Counted from the stretch's first letter, positions 8,329-16,447 are shown. The stretch: DNA of 34,094 nucleotides from an uncultured Oscillospiraceae bacterium (GCA_904397845.1 CAJFOX010000014.1:1-34094); one strand, 5' to 3'. Numbers and translations are program-made. The notes: generated by a model not told the origin, from the sequence alone.

Positions 8329-9096
8329 ATGCCGCTTTTGGAAGTCAAAAATGTTAAAAAAATTTATACTACCCGCTTTGGGGGCAATCGGGTACAAGCG
8401 CTGGCCGATGTAAACTTTTCAGTAGACGAAGGGGAATATGTAGCCATTATGGGGGAATCCGGCTCCGGAAAGACGACGCTGCTCAACATTCTGGCAGCAC
8501 TGGATAAACCCACCGGCGGACAGGTCCTTCTGGAGGGCAGGGATACTGTACACATCCCGAACGGGCAGATGGCCGCTTTCCGGAGGGACAATCTGGGTTT
8601 TGTGTTCCAGGACTTCAATCTTTTAGATACCTTTTCGATTCAGGATAATATCCTGCTGCCGCTGGTGCTGGCACGCAAGAGCTATCCGGAGATGGCTCGG
8701 CGGCTGGCACCTATTGCACAGAAGCTGGAAATTACCGATCTGCTGGCCAAGTTTCCATACGAAGTATCCGGAGGGCAAAAGCAGCGGACCGCAGTAGCGC
8801 GGGCGTTGATTACAAGCCCTAAGCTTGTGCTGGCTGACGAGCCCACCGGCGCGCTGGACTCGAAGTCCACCGGCAGCCTTCTGCGCCTTTTTGAGCAGAT
8901 TAACGCCGAAGGACAGACAATTCTGATGGTCACCCATTCTGCCCGGGCGGCCAGCCACGCGGGGCGGGTATTGTTTATCAAGGACGGCGTGGTTTACCAT
9001 CAGCTGAACAGAGGTACGATGAGCGATGAAGAGCTGTACCAGAAAATTACAGAGACCCTCACGGTTCTGGCGGCAGGAGGAAAAGAGAGTGCATAG
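8329..9096 (+). CDS. ABC transporter ATPase, BceA-like
   Basis: A 255-residue ATPase of the MacB/LolD/BceA class. It has Walker A GESGSGKT (42-49), Q-loop VFQDFNLLDTF, signature VSGGQKQR and Walker B VLADEPTGALDSKST. The start ATG 8329 follows a G-rich site (ACAGGGGGG). The longer upstream open frame is discounted because it overlaps the kinase and has no family match. The end overlaps the permease start by 8 bases. It energises the BceB-type permease, giving both resistance and signalling to the kinase. Confidence 0.93.
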   Translation: MPLLEVKNVKKIYTTRFGGNRVQALADVNFSVDEGEYVAIMGESGSGKTTLLNILAALDKPTGGQVLLEGRDTVHIPNGQMAAFRRDNLGFVFQDFNLLDTFSIQDNILLPLVLARKSYPEMARRLAPIAQKLEITDLLAKFPYEVSGGQKQRTAVARALITSPKLVLADEPTGALDSKSTGSLLRLFEQINAEGQTILMVTHSARAASHAGRVLFIKDGVVYHQLNRGTMSDEELYQKITETLTVLAAGGKESA

Positions 9097-11056
9097 GCAT
9101 TGGAATGCCAGGATGGCCTGGGCAAACATGAAAAACAACAAAAGCATCTACCTGCCGTACCTGATGGCCGCTTCGCTGATTGTCATGCTGTTTTACAGCT
9201 TACGGTCGGTGGCACTTATGGTGGCGGACAGCGGTGCCGCCGGCGGCGCCACCATGAACGCCATGCTGCAGATGAGTTCCTGGATTTGTGGCATGCTTTC
9301 TCTGGTGATTTTGTTTTACATTAACAGCTTTATTATGAAGCGGCGGAAAAAAGAGTTTGGCCTTTACAGTGTTTTGGGAATGGAAAAGCGCCATATCGCG
9401 ATGGTGATTGCCTGGGAGGTACTGTTGACCGGTACTGTCGGCATTCTCTGCGGCATTGTGCTGGGGGCATTGTTCAGCCAGCTTTTGTTTTTGCTGCTGT
9501 TAAAGATTGTGGGCCTGCCAGCGGCGCTGCGGTTCCAGATCCCTTTTGGAGAAGCGGCGGCAACGGTGGTCTTATTCGGCATCGGATTTTTGGTCTTGCT
9601 GGGCTACGATATCATAAGCGTCTGCCGTACGGATCCCATTGCATTGCTGCGAAGTGAAAAAGAGGGAGAGCGGGAACCGAAAACAAAATGGGTCACGGCG
9701 ATTGTGGGATTTGTTACATTAGGCGCGGGCTATCTGCTGGCTCTGACGGTCAAAACGCCGTCTGATGCGCTGACCGTCTTTTTCCCGGCAGTGCTGCTGG
9801 TCATGATCGGCACCTACTGTTTATTTGTGGCGGGCAGCATCCTGATTTTAAAGCTGCTGCGCCGGAACAAAGGCTTTTACTATCAACCTCAAAACTTTAT
9901 TTCCATTTCCGGCATGATGTACCGAATGAAACAAAACGCCGTAGGGCTTTCCAATATCTGTATCCTCGCCACCTGCGTTTTGGTCACCCTTTCCTCTACG
10001 GTCAGCCTGTTCATTGGCGAAGAGGATATTTTGCGTGCCCGCTATCCCAGGCAGATAAGGACCAGCTGCGTGATGGAAGACGCCCAAAGCGGCGAGCAGC
10101 TGATGCAGGCGTCTCGGCGCCACGCGGAAGATTATGGGGTATCGATTCAAAACGAGATAGGCTATGCGGCCTTTCGCTACCCCGCCAGCTATACGGACGG
10201 CGTTTTTACAGCGTCGGACGGCAGCGACGCACTTTATGAGTTGGATGCAGTCTCCTTGTCTGATTACAATCGTATCATGGGCACACAGCTGCAGTTGTCA
10301 GGGCAGGAAGTACTGGTCGCCTTGTCGGAAATGCAGATGGACAAAGATGAAATATCCTTACAGGGAGTATCTTACCACATTCGCCAGAGAATCGAGATGC
10401 CAGCGTTTCTAAGCCGGTCCAGCGGTTATCCGGGAGCGTTGATGATACTGCCGGACAGTTCCCATCTGGAGGAACTGTCGCGCCGGGTCAACGAGGCATT
10501 TGCCGGGGAGGTAACCTATAACGTAATGTATTATTATGACTATGATCTATCTGGAGAGCCGCCGCGGACGTATTACACCGCCATGCGGGAGAAGATTCTG
10601 CAAACGGTGGATCGCCTGGCAGAGACCAGCAGCATCGATACGGCCCGGGAGGATTTTTACCAGCTGTACGGTAGCCTGCTGTTTGTGGGAATTTTTTTCG
10701 TTTCGCTGTTTTTGATTGCAACGGTATTGATCATCTACTATAAACAAATCACCGAAGGGTTTGATGACCGCGACCGTTTTTGTATCTTGCGCAAGGTGGG
10801 AATGAGTGATCGGGAGGTGAGAAATACCATCAATCAACAGGTTTTAATGGTATTTTTCTTTCCGCTGGGAATGGCGGTCATTCATATTTCGGTGGCGTTT
10901 CCAGTTTTGTGCAAGCTGCTGCTGGCGTTTCAAATGACCAACAGAATGCTGTTTTTCGGTTGTACTGCCTGTGCGGTGGTCCTGTTTGCACTGCTATATT
11001 ATGCCGTTTATCACGTAACCTCCAAAACCTATTACCGCATTGTGCAGGGAAAATAG
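9089..11056 (+). CDS. ABC transporter permease, BceB-like (FtsX fold)
   Basis: A 655-residue permease. It has one N-terminal helix after WANMKNNKSIY, two FtsX-type helix bundles, and a large probable extracellular domain (roughly residues 335-520, rich in charged residues and Tyr) between the seventh and eighth helices. This is the layout of Bce-type permeases, where that domain governs substrate specificity. GTG 9089 is chosen because AGGAGG lies 9 bases upstream and it overlaps the ATPase gene end. An ATG at 9026 lies deep inside the ATPase gene. The likely substrate is a cell-wall-active peptide antibiotic; which one cannot be told from sequence alone. Confidence 0.92.
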   Translation: MHRHWNARMAWANMKNNKSIYLPYLMAASLIVMLFYSLRSVALMVADSGAAGGATMNAMLQMSSWICGMLSLVILFYINSFIMKRRKKEFGLYSVLGMEKRHIAMVIAWEVLLTGTVGILCGIVLGALFSQLLFLLLLKIVGLPAALRFQIPFGEAAATVVLFGIGFLVLLGYDIISVCRTDPIALLRSEKEGEREPKTKWVTAIVGFVTLGAGYLLALTVKTPSDALTVFFPAVLLVMIGTYCLFVAGSILILKLLRRNKGFYYQPQNFISISGMMYRMKQNAVGLSNICILATCVLVTLSSTVSLFIGEEDILRARYPRQIRTSCVMEDAQSGEQLMQASRRHAEDYGVSIQNEIGYAAFRYPASYTDGVFTASDGSDALYELDAVSLSDYNRIMGTQLQLSGQEVLVALSEMQMDKDEISLQGVSYHIRQRIEMPAFLSRSSGYPGALMILPDSSHLEELSRRVNEAFAGEVTYNVMYYYDYDLSGEPPRTYYTAMREKILQTVDRLAETSSIDTAREDFYQLYGSLLFVGIFFVSLFLIATVLIIYYKQITEGFDDRDRFCILRKVGMSDREVRNTINQQVLMVFFFPLGMAVIHISVAFPVLCKLLLAFQMTNRMLFFGCTACAVVLFALLYYAVYHVTSKTYYRIVQGK

Positions 11057-11107
11057 CGGGGCAGAACAGAAACCGGCGCCGGGTGCAACTTCCCGGCCGC
11101 TTCCTCA

Positions 11108-11153
11108 ATAAAAGCAATGGACGCCAGAGATCATTGGCGCCCATTGCTTTTTT
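11108..11153. terminator. Terminator after the Bce-type operon
   Basis: AAAGCAATGG (11111-11120) pairs with CCATTGCTTT (11141-11150), with an inner CGCCA/TGGCG stem, followed by T6. A-richness on the left side lets it also serve the leftward pair of genes that ends at 11216. Confidence 0.85.
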
Positions 11154-11215
11154 ATAAGCCGCCGGCAGCAATGGCGGTTAAGAGGGGAAACGACCGAAGT
11201 TTTTTCCATTCATTG

Positions 11216-11449
11216 TTACTGGTTTATGTCCGCGTTCTGACTTTGGCATATCCACAAAAGGTTTTTGCGGATTTCGGTAATGCTTTGATAGACGGTTTGA
11301 TATTGCAGCCAATCCATTTCGTCCCGCGAATAGGACAGGGCGAGCAGTTTTTGCATCTCATCTAAAGCGGCACAAAGAGTCTGCACCTTGGCAGAAAAAG
11401 GGCCGGCGATCTTTTCATTTGGATCTGGATAAGATTCGGATAAGCGCAT
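11216..11449 (-). CDS. Small hypothetical protein paired with an XRE regulator
   Basis: I do not recognise this 77-residue soluble protein, probably helical, with a central segment rich in Leu, Glu and Gln and two Trp. ATG 11449, with TTG just before it, follows AAAGGAGTG. It overlaps the 3' end of the XRE gene by 35 bases in another frame, so it is translationally coupled. Such a pair suggests a partner or antagonist of the regulator, but nothing in the sequence proves it. It has no resemblance to the toxin families I know. Confidence 0.5.
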   Translation of the reverse strand: MRLSESYPDPNEKIAGPFSAKVQTLCAALDEMQKLLALSYSRDEMDWLQYQTVYQSITEIRKNLLWICQSQNADINQ

Positions 11450-11759
11450 CAAAAAGAATCACTCCTTTTTCCTGATCCTCAATGGATAATTGGTCAAACC
11501 GATCTAAGGTGTGCAGAAGCAGCTGCGCCATATGCAAATCAGATGGGTCGTAACGATCGGAAAGCAGGGAGAGAGGGCTGACATTCAGCCTGTCGGCAAT
11601 TTGCTGGACGGTATCCAGCGTTGGGTTGGCTTTGCAGGATTCGATATCCTGTAAGGTCGTTTTGCCAATGGAAAGCTTTTCGGCAAAATCGACCAAAGAT
11701 TTTCGTTCCAGAGATCGATAAGACTTCAGCGATTTAGACAAATTTTGCTTTATATTCAC
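11415..11759 (-). CDS. XRE-family helix-turn-helix regulator
   Basis: A 114-residue protein with an N-terminal Cro/CI-type HTH (about residues 8-67: SLVDFAEKLSIGKTTLQDIE, then NPTLDTVQQIADRLNVSP). A 45-residue C-terminal helical tail, perhaps for dimerisation, follows. GTG 11759 is chosen for the AAAGGAGGGG just upstream. Upstream extension to 11870 would add a sequence unlike the family. A candidate promoter is at 11779-11807. Targets are unknown. Confidence 0.82.
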   Translation of the reverse strand: MNIKQNLSKSLKSYRSLERKSLVDFAEKLSIGKTTLQDIESCKANPTLDTVQQIADRLNVSPLSLLSDRYDPSDLHMAQLLLHTLDRFDQLSIEDQEKGVILFDALIRILSRSK

Positions 11760-11778
11760 AGGATCCCCTCCTTTATTC

Positions 11779-11807
11779 ACAATAATGGTGGAGATCAGAA
11801 CAAGCAA
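11779..11807 (-). promoter_or_regulatory. Candidate promoter of the XRE gene
   Basis: On the minus strand TTGCTT (11802-11807) and TATTGT (11779-11784) are 17 bp apart, just before the ribosome binding site. Matches are moderate. Confidence 0.35.
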
Positions 11808-12411
11808 TGCCGAAATACAGGTTTTCTGCGCCAACATATTGGTGATTGAAACAGTGAAACACCAACCCAAAGATATTACGAAAAAATAGAGAAAATCCTA
11901 CATTTTTTTCGAATAACCGATCATTTTGTCTTCTTTTGTCCGAAAACGCTTTTTTCTGTTTTCGCCGCACCAAAATCGGGTCGCTGCAAAAAATGGTCCA
12001 TATCCAGAGCGAAAAGAAAAAATGATGTGCTGACCCGCCAGATCGAGGCGGAAAAGAATCGGAATTTCTGAAATCAAAAGGAGGTATCCGCAAATTCTGC
12101 CAATCAATCGGTCCGAGAAAGTAAAAGATAGATGATTGGATGGATTTTCAATCTGCGTTATGGATAGCAAAATGTTATGGGATGCCGCAGGGTGAGAAAG
12201 GCAGGGAAGGTTTTACCTCTGCGCTTTTATTTTAGCGTGCTGCGCCAATGGGGAAAGATGCCTGCACCCAACCCGATCTTCGCATAAGGATCAGATATTG
12301 CAGATTTTGTGGAAAGCGAGCCTGCATCCTATCGGCGCAATGGGCCGGATTTTGAAGTACGCTATCAGTTTTTTTCAAAAGGCCGTGCTTGTGCGGGGAG
12401 AAGCCGAACCC
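11808..12411. other. Long gap without a recognisable gene
   Basis: About 600 bases, A+T-richer than the surroundings. I see no supported coding region on either strand. A perfect but orphan Shine-Dalgarno string AAAAGGAGGT is at 12076-12085 with no ATG/GTG/TTG frame of more than a few codons behind it. A tandem TTTTGTC motif is near 11923-11941. This may be decayed sequence. Confidence 0.4.
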
Positions 12412-12412
12412 C

Positions 12413-12449
12413 AAAAAAGAGGGCGGGATGATTTTATCCCGGCCTCTTT
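12413..12449 (-). terminator. Terminator of the MerR gene
   Basis: On the minus strand AAAGAGG-CCGGGAT pairs with ATCCCGCCCTCTTT and runs into T6. The MerR stop codon (12434-12436) lies in the loop side of the hairpin. Confidence 0.85.
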
Positions 12450-13258
12450 GATTCCCGTTCGACCCGAATCTGAAGCTCGGTGACGAACTCTTCCTCTCTT
12501 ACGGTATAGCGGTTGTCGATGTGATACAGCTCCAGCAGATCTCCCGCAGCGTACAGCCCCCGCCTCTCGATTTCTTCCAGTAGCCGTTGGGCATGAAGCG
12601 GCGCGGCGCGGTAGCTGCCGGTATAGACCAGGCAGGCATATTCTCCGCTGGGCAGCAGCAGGTCGTACTCTGCCGTACCCGGCTCCAGCAGAAAAAAGAC
12701 CGAATGATAGTGGCCGAAACGGCCGGCACGAACCTCATCCAATCGCATCCCGGCGCCGATGGCTTGTCCGCCCAGATCCCGAATGGTGTCCGCATGGCGG
12801 TTATGCAGCTTTTTGATGGCGAAATCCACTTCTTCGTCCCGGGAGATATCGGTGTTAAACAACAGGCAAGGGCGCTCGGAGACCGGCCGAACCGAGATTT
12901 CGCCGGCTGGCAGGGCGGCGTACTGTTTCAGATGTTTTTGACGTTCGGAAATGGCTCGGTCGATCTGATGCAGCTGCTTGATCCGCTGCCGGATCAGCTG
13001 TTGTTCTTCTGTGAGAAGGGCCTGCGTGTTTCCAATGCTCAAATCGTCCAGATAAGCACTGATCCGATCCGTGGAAAATCCCAACTGCCGCAGATCCCGG
13101 ATGATGGTCAGCCGATAAATATCCCGCAGGCTGTAAAGCCGGTATCCGTTTTCACCGCGGCGCGGCCGGATCAGGCCAAGGCGTTCGTAATAACGCAGAG
13201 TGTCAGTGCCGACGCCATACAGCCTCGCCAGTTCCTTGATCATGTATTCGTTTTTCAT
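12434..13258 (-). CDS. MerR-family regulator with GyrI-like effector domain
   Basis: A 274-residue regulator. The N-terminal winged HTH has the classic pattern (IKELARLYGVGTDTLRYYE, then GLIRP and GYRLY), followed by a long dimerisation helix (about 80-115) and a C-terminal ligand domain (about 120-270) resembling GyrI/BmrR effector domains (SGEYACLVYTGSY, LLELYHID). The start ATG 13258 follows GGAGG at 5 bases; an ATG three bases earlier is too close. It is divergent from a YitT-family gene, and the shared gap holds a MerR-type operator, so it likely regulates both itself and that gene in response to a small, perhaps hydrophobic, ligand. Confidence 0.92.
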   Translation of the reverse strand: MKNEYMIKELARLYGVGTDTLRYYERLGLIRPRRGENGYRLYSLRDIYRLTIIRDLRQLGFSTDRISAYLDDLSIGNTQALLTEEQQLIRQRIKQLHQIDRAISERQKHLKQYAALPAGEISVRPVSERPCLLFNTDISRDEEVDFAIKKLHNRHADTIRDLGGQAIGAGMRLDEVRAGRFGHYHSVFFLLEPGTAEYDLLLPSGEYACLVYTGSYRAAPLHAQRLLEEIERRGLYAAGDLLELYHIDNRYTVREEEFVTELQIRVERESKRPG

Positions 13259-13326
13259 CATATCCTCCATTCAAAAAAGGAAAAGCAGCCGGCGAATAAT
13301 GGAAAGACGGTGTTTTCCGATGGTTC

Positions 13327-13357
13327 TTGACATTGGTATTATACCAACCTTTATACT
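13327..13357 (+). promoter_or_regulatory. MerR-type promoter of the YitT-family gene (19-bp spacer)
   Basis: A perfect -35 TTGACA (13327-13332) and a -10 TATACT (13352-13357) are separated by 19 bp, the over-long spacing typical of MerR-activated promoters. The spacer contains a perfect dyad TTGGTAT-T-ATACCAA (13333-13347), which is the expected operator position. Confidence 0.85.
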
Positions 13358-13366
13358 GAATGTCAT
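13338..13366 (-). promoter_or_regulatory. Promoter of the MerR gene, overlapping the operator
   Basis: On the minus strand -35 ATGACA (13361-13366), a 17-bp spacer and a perfect -10 TATAAT (13338-13343). The -10 lies inside the MerR dyad, so binding of the regulator should repress its own gene while controlling the opposite promoter. Confidence 0.75.
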
Positions 13367-13416
13367 CGGAGCGTGCACTGATATTTTGCAAAAAACAAGA
13401 CAAGGAGCAATCACAA

Positions 13417-14100
13417 ATGAGGGTTTGCAATCAAATAAAAGATGGGGTCGGGAAAACGTTGGCGCTGTTTCCGCCAAAGCGGATGGCACTGCTGTTATTG
13501 GGAACGGCGATCCTTTCCTTCGGCATGCACAACATCCACCGCCGGGTGGGGATCACCGAGGGAGGCGTTCTTGGTATGGTACTGTTGCTGGATCATCAGC
13601 TCTCCCTCCCCCCCTGGCTGATGACGCCTATTTTGGATATCATCTGTTACCTGCTGGGGCTTCGCTTCCTTGGATGGGATTTTATTAAGCTTTCGGCGGT
13701 AGCTTCGTTGGGCATGTCCGCTTTTTTCCGCCTATGGGAGCAATTCCCACCGGTTTTGCCGGATCTTTCGGCCTATCCGCTGGCGGCGGCTTTGCTGGGA
13801 GGCGTATTTGTGGGAGTCGGCGTAGGGCTTGTCGTTCGGCAGGGAGGATCCAGCGGCGGCGATGACGCATTGGCTCTGGTGATTTCCAAATTAAGCCACT
13901 GCCGATTGTCCCGGGCTTATCTGGTAACCGATCTGACGGTTCTGCTGCTCTCACTGACCTACATTCCGTTTCAACGCATCGCCTATTCATTGGTGACAGT
14001 GACAGTATCTTCTTTGCTGATCGACCAGATTCAAAACGTGGGGCGCAAAAAGGGGCCGGAAGATATCCCCAAAGGACAGACCCAGCCCCTGCAGCCGTAA
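13417..14100 (+). CDS. YitT-family integral membrane protein
   Basis: A 227-residue membrane protein with about five helices. It shows the hallmarks of the YitT (DUF161) group: FGMHNIHRRVGITEGGVLG near residues 34-52, a Pro-rich EQFPPVLPDL loop, and QGGSSGGDDALAL near 147-159, followed by DLTVLLLSLTYIP. It lacks the cytoplasmic DUF2179 domain of many longer YitT proteins. The start ATG 13417 follows AAGGAG. Function is not established for the family; transport is plausible. Control by the divergent MerR suggests a role in response to a ligand such as a drug or metabolite. I see no strong terminator after it. Confidence 0.85.
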   Translation: MRVCNQIKDGVGKTLALFPPKRMALLLLGTAILSFGMHNIHRRVGITEGGVLGMVLLLDHQLSLPPWLMTPILDIICYLLGLRFLGWDFIKLSAVASLGMSAFFRLWEQFPPVLPDLSAYPLAAALLGGVFVGVGVGLVVRQGGSSGGDDALALVISKLSHCRLSRAYLVTDLTVLLLSLTYIPFQRIAYSLVTVTVSSLLIDQIQNVGRKKGPEDIPKGQTQPLQP

Positions 14101-14253
14101 TATCTGCCAGATGGCGCCAACGCGGACTGCCCAAATGGAGGCCCGTTAGAAACGGCGCTTTCGAAGGGTTTGCTATCATTGCGATAGGGAGAATATTGGC
14201 CGCCGTTGGTTTTGGATACTGGCTGCTCCGACCGGGTTTGCAGGTTCGGGGTT
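14101..14253. other. Gap between convergent yitT-type gene and phzF-like remnant
   Basis: No clear terminator or gene. Two overlapping frames on opposite strands stay open across this stretch and continue into the neighbouring genes, but neither has a start or ribosome binding site here. Confidence 0.3.
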
Positions 14254-15062
14254 TTACAGAACGTTTTGTTCTGGCACATGAATTTCAGCCTGAGAGTAAA
14301 GTACGGCTTTCCCTGCAAGAATCACACGGTTGCCATTCGTCCGGCAATATAATATTCCCGTTCTGGGAGAGGCCTGATAGGCCGTCAGCTCTTTTTTCAT
14401 CAGCTTTTTGCTCCAATATGGGATAATATGACAATGGCCGGAACCGCATACCGGGTCTTCCGCAACATTCAATTTTGGAGCAAATGACCGGGATACACAA
14501 TCGAAATTTTGTCATTTCCCAAGGCCGTTGCCTGCAGCAACAGTCCATCCAGTTGTTTCAGGGATTCCATATCAGGATTGAGGGACGTTACCGTAGAAGC
14601 GCTGTCAAACACACATAGTAGATCGCGTCCCATAAAGGCTTCTATCGGTTTTGCCCCAATTGCAGAAATCATTTCTTGGGTGACGGCAACGGGTTTTAAA
14701 TCGTATGCAGGAAAATCCATTTCATAAAGATCATTTCGCCGGCAAACGGTCAAATCCCCGCTCTGGGTAGAAAAAACAATCCGCTGCTTGCCTTTCTCAT
14801 AATCATTCAACAAAAGATAAGCGCAGGCCAAGGTGGCATGGCCGCATAGGTCAATCTCTCCACCGGGAGTAAACCAGCGAAGCTCATATCCGCAGCCGTT
14901 GTCCTTTTTTATCGTAAAAGCCGTTTCCGATAAATTGTTTTCTCTTGCAATATCCAGCATGGTACTGTCGGGAAGCCATGTTTCCAAAACGCAAACAGCC
15001 GCAGGATTCCCGCAGAAGACCCTGTCTGTAAATGCGTCGACAACATATTGTTTCAAAACCAT
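14254..15062 (-). pseudogene. PhzF-family isomerase/epimerase-like gene with a frameshift
   Basis: The first 180 or so codons from ATG 15062 (GAGGAGG upstream) encode a PhzF/diaminopimelate-epimerase-fold protein. It has DAFTDRVFCGNPAAVCVL, the catalytic Glu in NLSETAF, and WFTPGGEIDLCGHATL. At 14505-14511 (minus strand GACAAAATTTCGA) the frame is lost and the gene stops early at 14469. The rest of the family sequence continues in another frame: FDCVSRSFAPKLN, then EDPVCGSGHC, and a normal C-terminus ending at 14254. One missing (or two extra) bases explain this; total length is 809 bases, not a multiple of three. Substrates in this family are diverse, so no reaction is assigned. Confidence 0.85.
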
Positions 15063-15098
15063 TTGATTTCTTTTTCCTCCTCATGCACAAACTACGTT

Positions 15099-15132
15099 GC
15101 CCGGTAAAGGCCGCTACGGCACTTTACCGGGC
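15099..15132. repeat. Perfect 11-bp inverted repeat upstream of the phzF-like gene
   Basis: GCCCGGTAAAG (15099-15109) and CTTTACCGGGC (15122-15132) with a 12-base spacer. It lacks a following T-run on either strand, so it is not a standard terminator. It lies about 37 bases before the phzF-like start codon and could be an operator or mRNA leader hairpin. Confidence 0.6.
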
Positions 15133-15458
15133 GCGATTTCTTTCAGTATATCCTGTGAGCCGGAAGAAGTAAAAGAAATGATAAGGATGGAAAGATAAGG
15201 GGTACGTGTCTGATCTTATCGAGCCTATCGGCTAGAACTTTACGGCAGGGCAGAGACCCGGCGTGGACAGTCATTAGAGAATATACGAGCTGCAATAAAA
15301 CGGGAATGGAAGACCTTTTCGGGATCGTAAAACAATGCTGCAAAAAGCGGGAAAAACATGAATTTTCGTTTTCAAAAAGGATTTTTGCAGAGAAGTCGTA
15401 GTTTTTGACTGGAAATGATTTGTCCTTTTTAAAGCGTGGAAGAAACATTTCTCTCCTT
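15133..15458. other. Gene-free stretch upstream of spo0A
   Basis: No coding region supported. It holds a 9-bp inverted repeat CTGCAAAAA (15338-15346) / TTTTTGCAG (15382-15390) and a possible weak promoter TTGACT (15405-15410)-17 bp-TTTAAA (15428-15433) reading rightward. Confidence 0.35.
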
Positions 15459-15489
15459 TTCGACATTTGCCAAAAGAAAAATTGTCGAA
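15459..15489 (+). promoter_or_regulatory. Inverted pair of Spo0A boxes upstream of spo0A
   Basis: TTCGACA (15459-15465) and TGTCGAA (15483-15489) each match the 0A-box core TGTCGAA exactly, in opposite orientation, 17 bases apart. A candidate extended -10, TGATAGTAT (hexamer 15609-15614), sits about 50 bases before the gene. I did not find a convincing sigma-H promoter. The position suggests autoregulation. Confidence 0.65.
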
Positions 15490-15664
15490 ATATTGTAAAA
15501 GAATGCGGAATCAGGCAAAATGCGGCGGCAGCGCGGCCAAAATAGCGCACAAACTTCACGGAAAAAGTTCATGCACTCCATTGATTGCCAGATTCGGGGG
15601 AAACGTGATAGTATTTTGATAGACAAAATGTTGCGGGAAAAACGTTTTTGGAGGAATCATCGAC

Positions 15665-16447
15665 ATGGAAACTACAAGAAAGGTCATAATTGCAGACGAG
15701 AGCCGGGAATTTGCCGTTCCCTGCGCAAGTTTGTTAAAAAGTTTTGGCGTAGAAGCGGTGTTGGTGCCGAAGGATGGAGAAGCATTGTACGAAGCAATTG
15801 TCGCGCAGAGACCGCAGGCTGTTTTGTGCGATGTGTTTATGCCCCACAGTGATGCCATCGGCGTAATGAAACGGGTGCGGGAAGAAGAAGATTTGCCCCA
15901 GCCCCAATTTATGGTTCTGTCCGGATTCGACAATGTGATGCTGCAAAACGAGGTGATGCGGTCCGGGGCGCGGTACTATTTTCTCAAGCCCTTTGATCCG
16001 GAGGTGCTGGCGGAGCGGGTTGTCCAGTTGCTAGGGAGCGCCGCGGAAGAAAATGGCAAGAATGTAAAGGCGATGCCGTTTGGCACCGGTGGGCAGGACG
16101 TGGAGCTGATGGTGACTGAAATGATCCACCAAATCGGTGTTCCGGCTCATATTAAAGGCTACCATTATCTGCGGGAGGCCATTTTGCTTTCGGTAGAGGA
16201 TCCGGAGATAATGAATGCGGTGACGAAGGTGCTGTATCCCACAGTAGCGAAGAAGTTCGGGACGACGCCCTCGAGAGTGGAGCGGGCCATCCGCCATGCC
16301 ATTGAGGTTGCGTGGGACCGGGGCGATGTAGATACGCTCAACGCTTATTTTGGCTATACCATCCATAATTCCCGCGGAAAGCCTACCAACAGTGAGTTTA
16401 TCGCTATGCTCAGCGATAAACTTCGCCTGACGCTTAAAGTGTCCTGA
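15665..16447 (+). CDS. spo0A: Stage 0 sporulation protein A, master regulator of sporulation
   Basis: A 260-residue response regulator. The receiver domain spans about 1-125 (acidic IADES near 9-13, phosphoacceptor Asp56 in LCDVFMP, Lys in FLKPFD). The C-terminal Spo0A DNA-binding domain is nearly diagnostic: [37 protein letters not shown], then [16 protein letters not shown]. Phosphorylated Spo0A binds 0A boxes to start sporulation. ATG 15665 follows TGGAGGAATC. The gene stands alone; the usual clostridial neighbour spoIVB is not adjacent here. It is strong evidence that the organism belongs to an endospore-forming lineage. Confidence 0.97.
   Translation: METTRKVIIADESREFAVPCASLLKSFGVEAVLVPKDGEALYEAIVAQRPQAVLCDVFMPHSDAIGVMKRVREEEDLPQPQFMVLSGFDNVMLQNEVMRSGARYYFLKPFDPEVLAERVVQLLGSAAEENGKNVKAMPFGTGGQDVELMVTEMIHQIGVPAHIKGYHYLREAILLSVEDPEIMNAVTKVLYPTVAKKFGTTPSRVERAIRHAIEVAWDRGDVDTLNAYFGYTIHNSRGKPTNSEFIAMLSDKLRLTLKVS

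Noticed and set aside
11773-12170. Overlapping minus-strand open frames in the XRE-MerR gap
   Set aside because: Biased composition, no ribosome binding site and no family resemblance.
12137-12236. A short plus-strand frame of about 30 codons beginning MDFQSALW
   Set aside because: No Shine-Dalgarno at proper distance and no conserved-looking features.
14196-14426. Plus-strand frame of 76 codons overlapping the phzF-like remnant
   Set aside because: Its second half is antisense to conserved phzF sequence and it has no start signal.
15143-15626. Minus-strand open frames upstream of spo0A
   Set aside because: No start signals, Phe/Ser-rich composition typical of reversed A+T-rich regulatory DNA.
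15619-15628. A third Spo0A box (AGACAAAAT) close to the spo0A start
   Set aside because: Only about 7 of 10 positions fit the consensus, unlike the two exact cores upstream.
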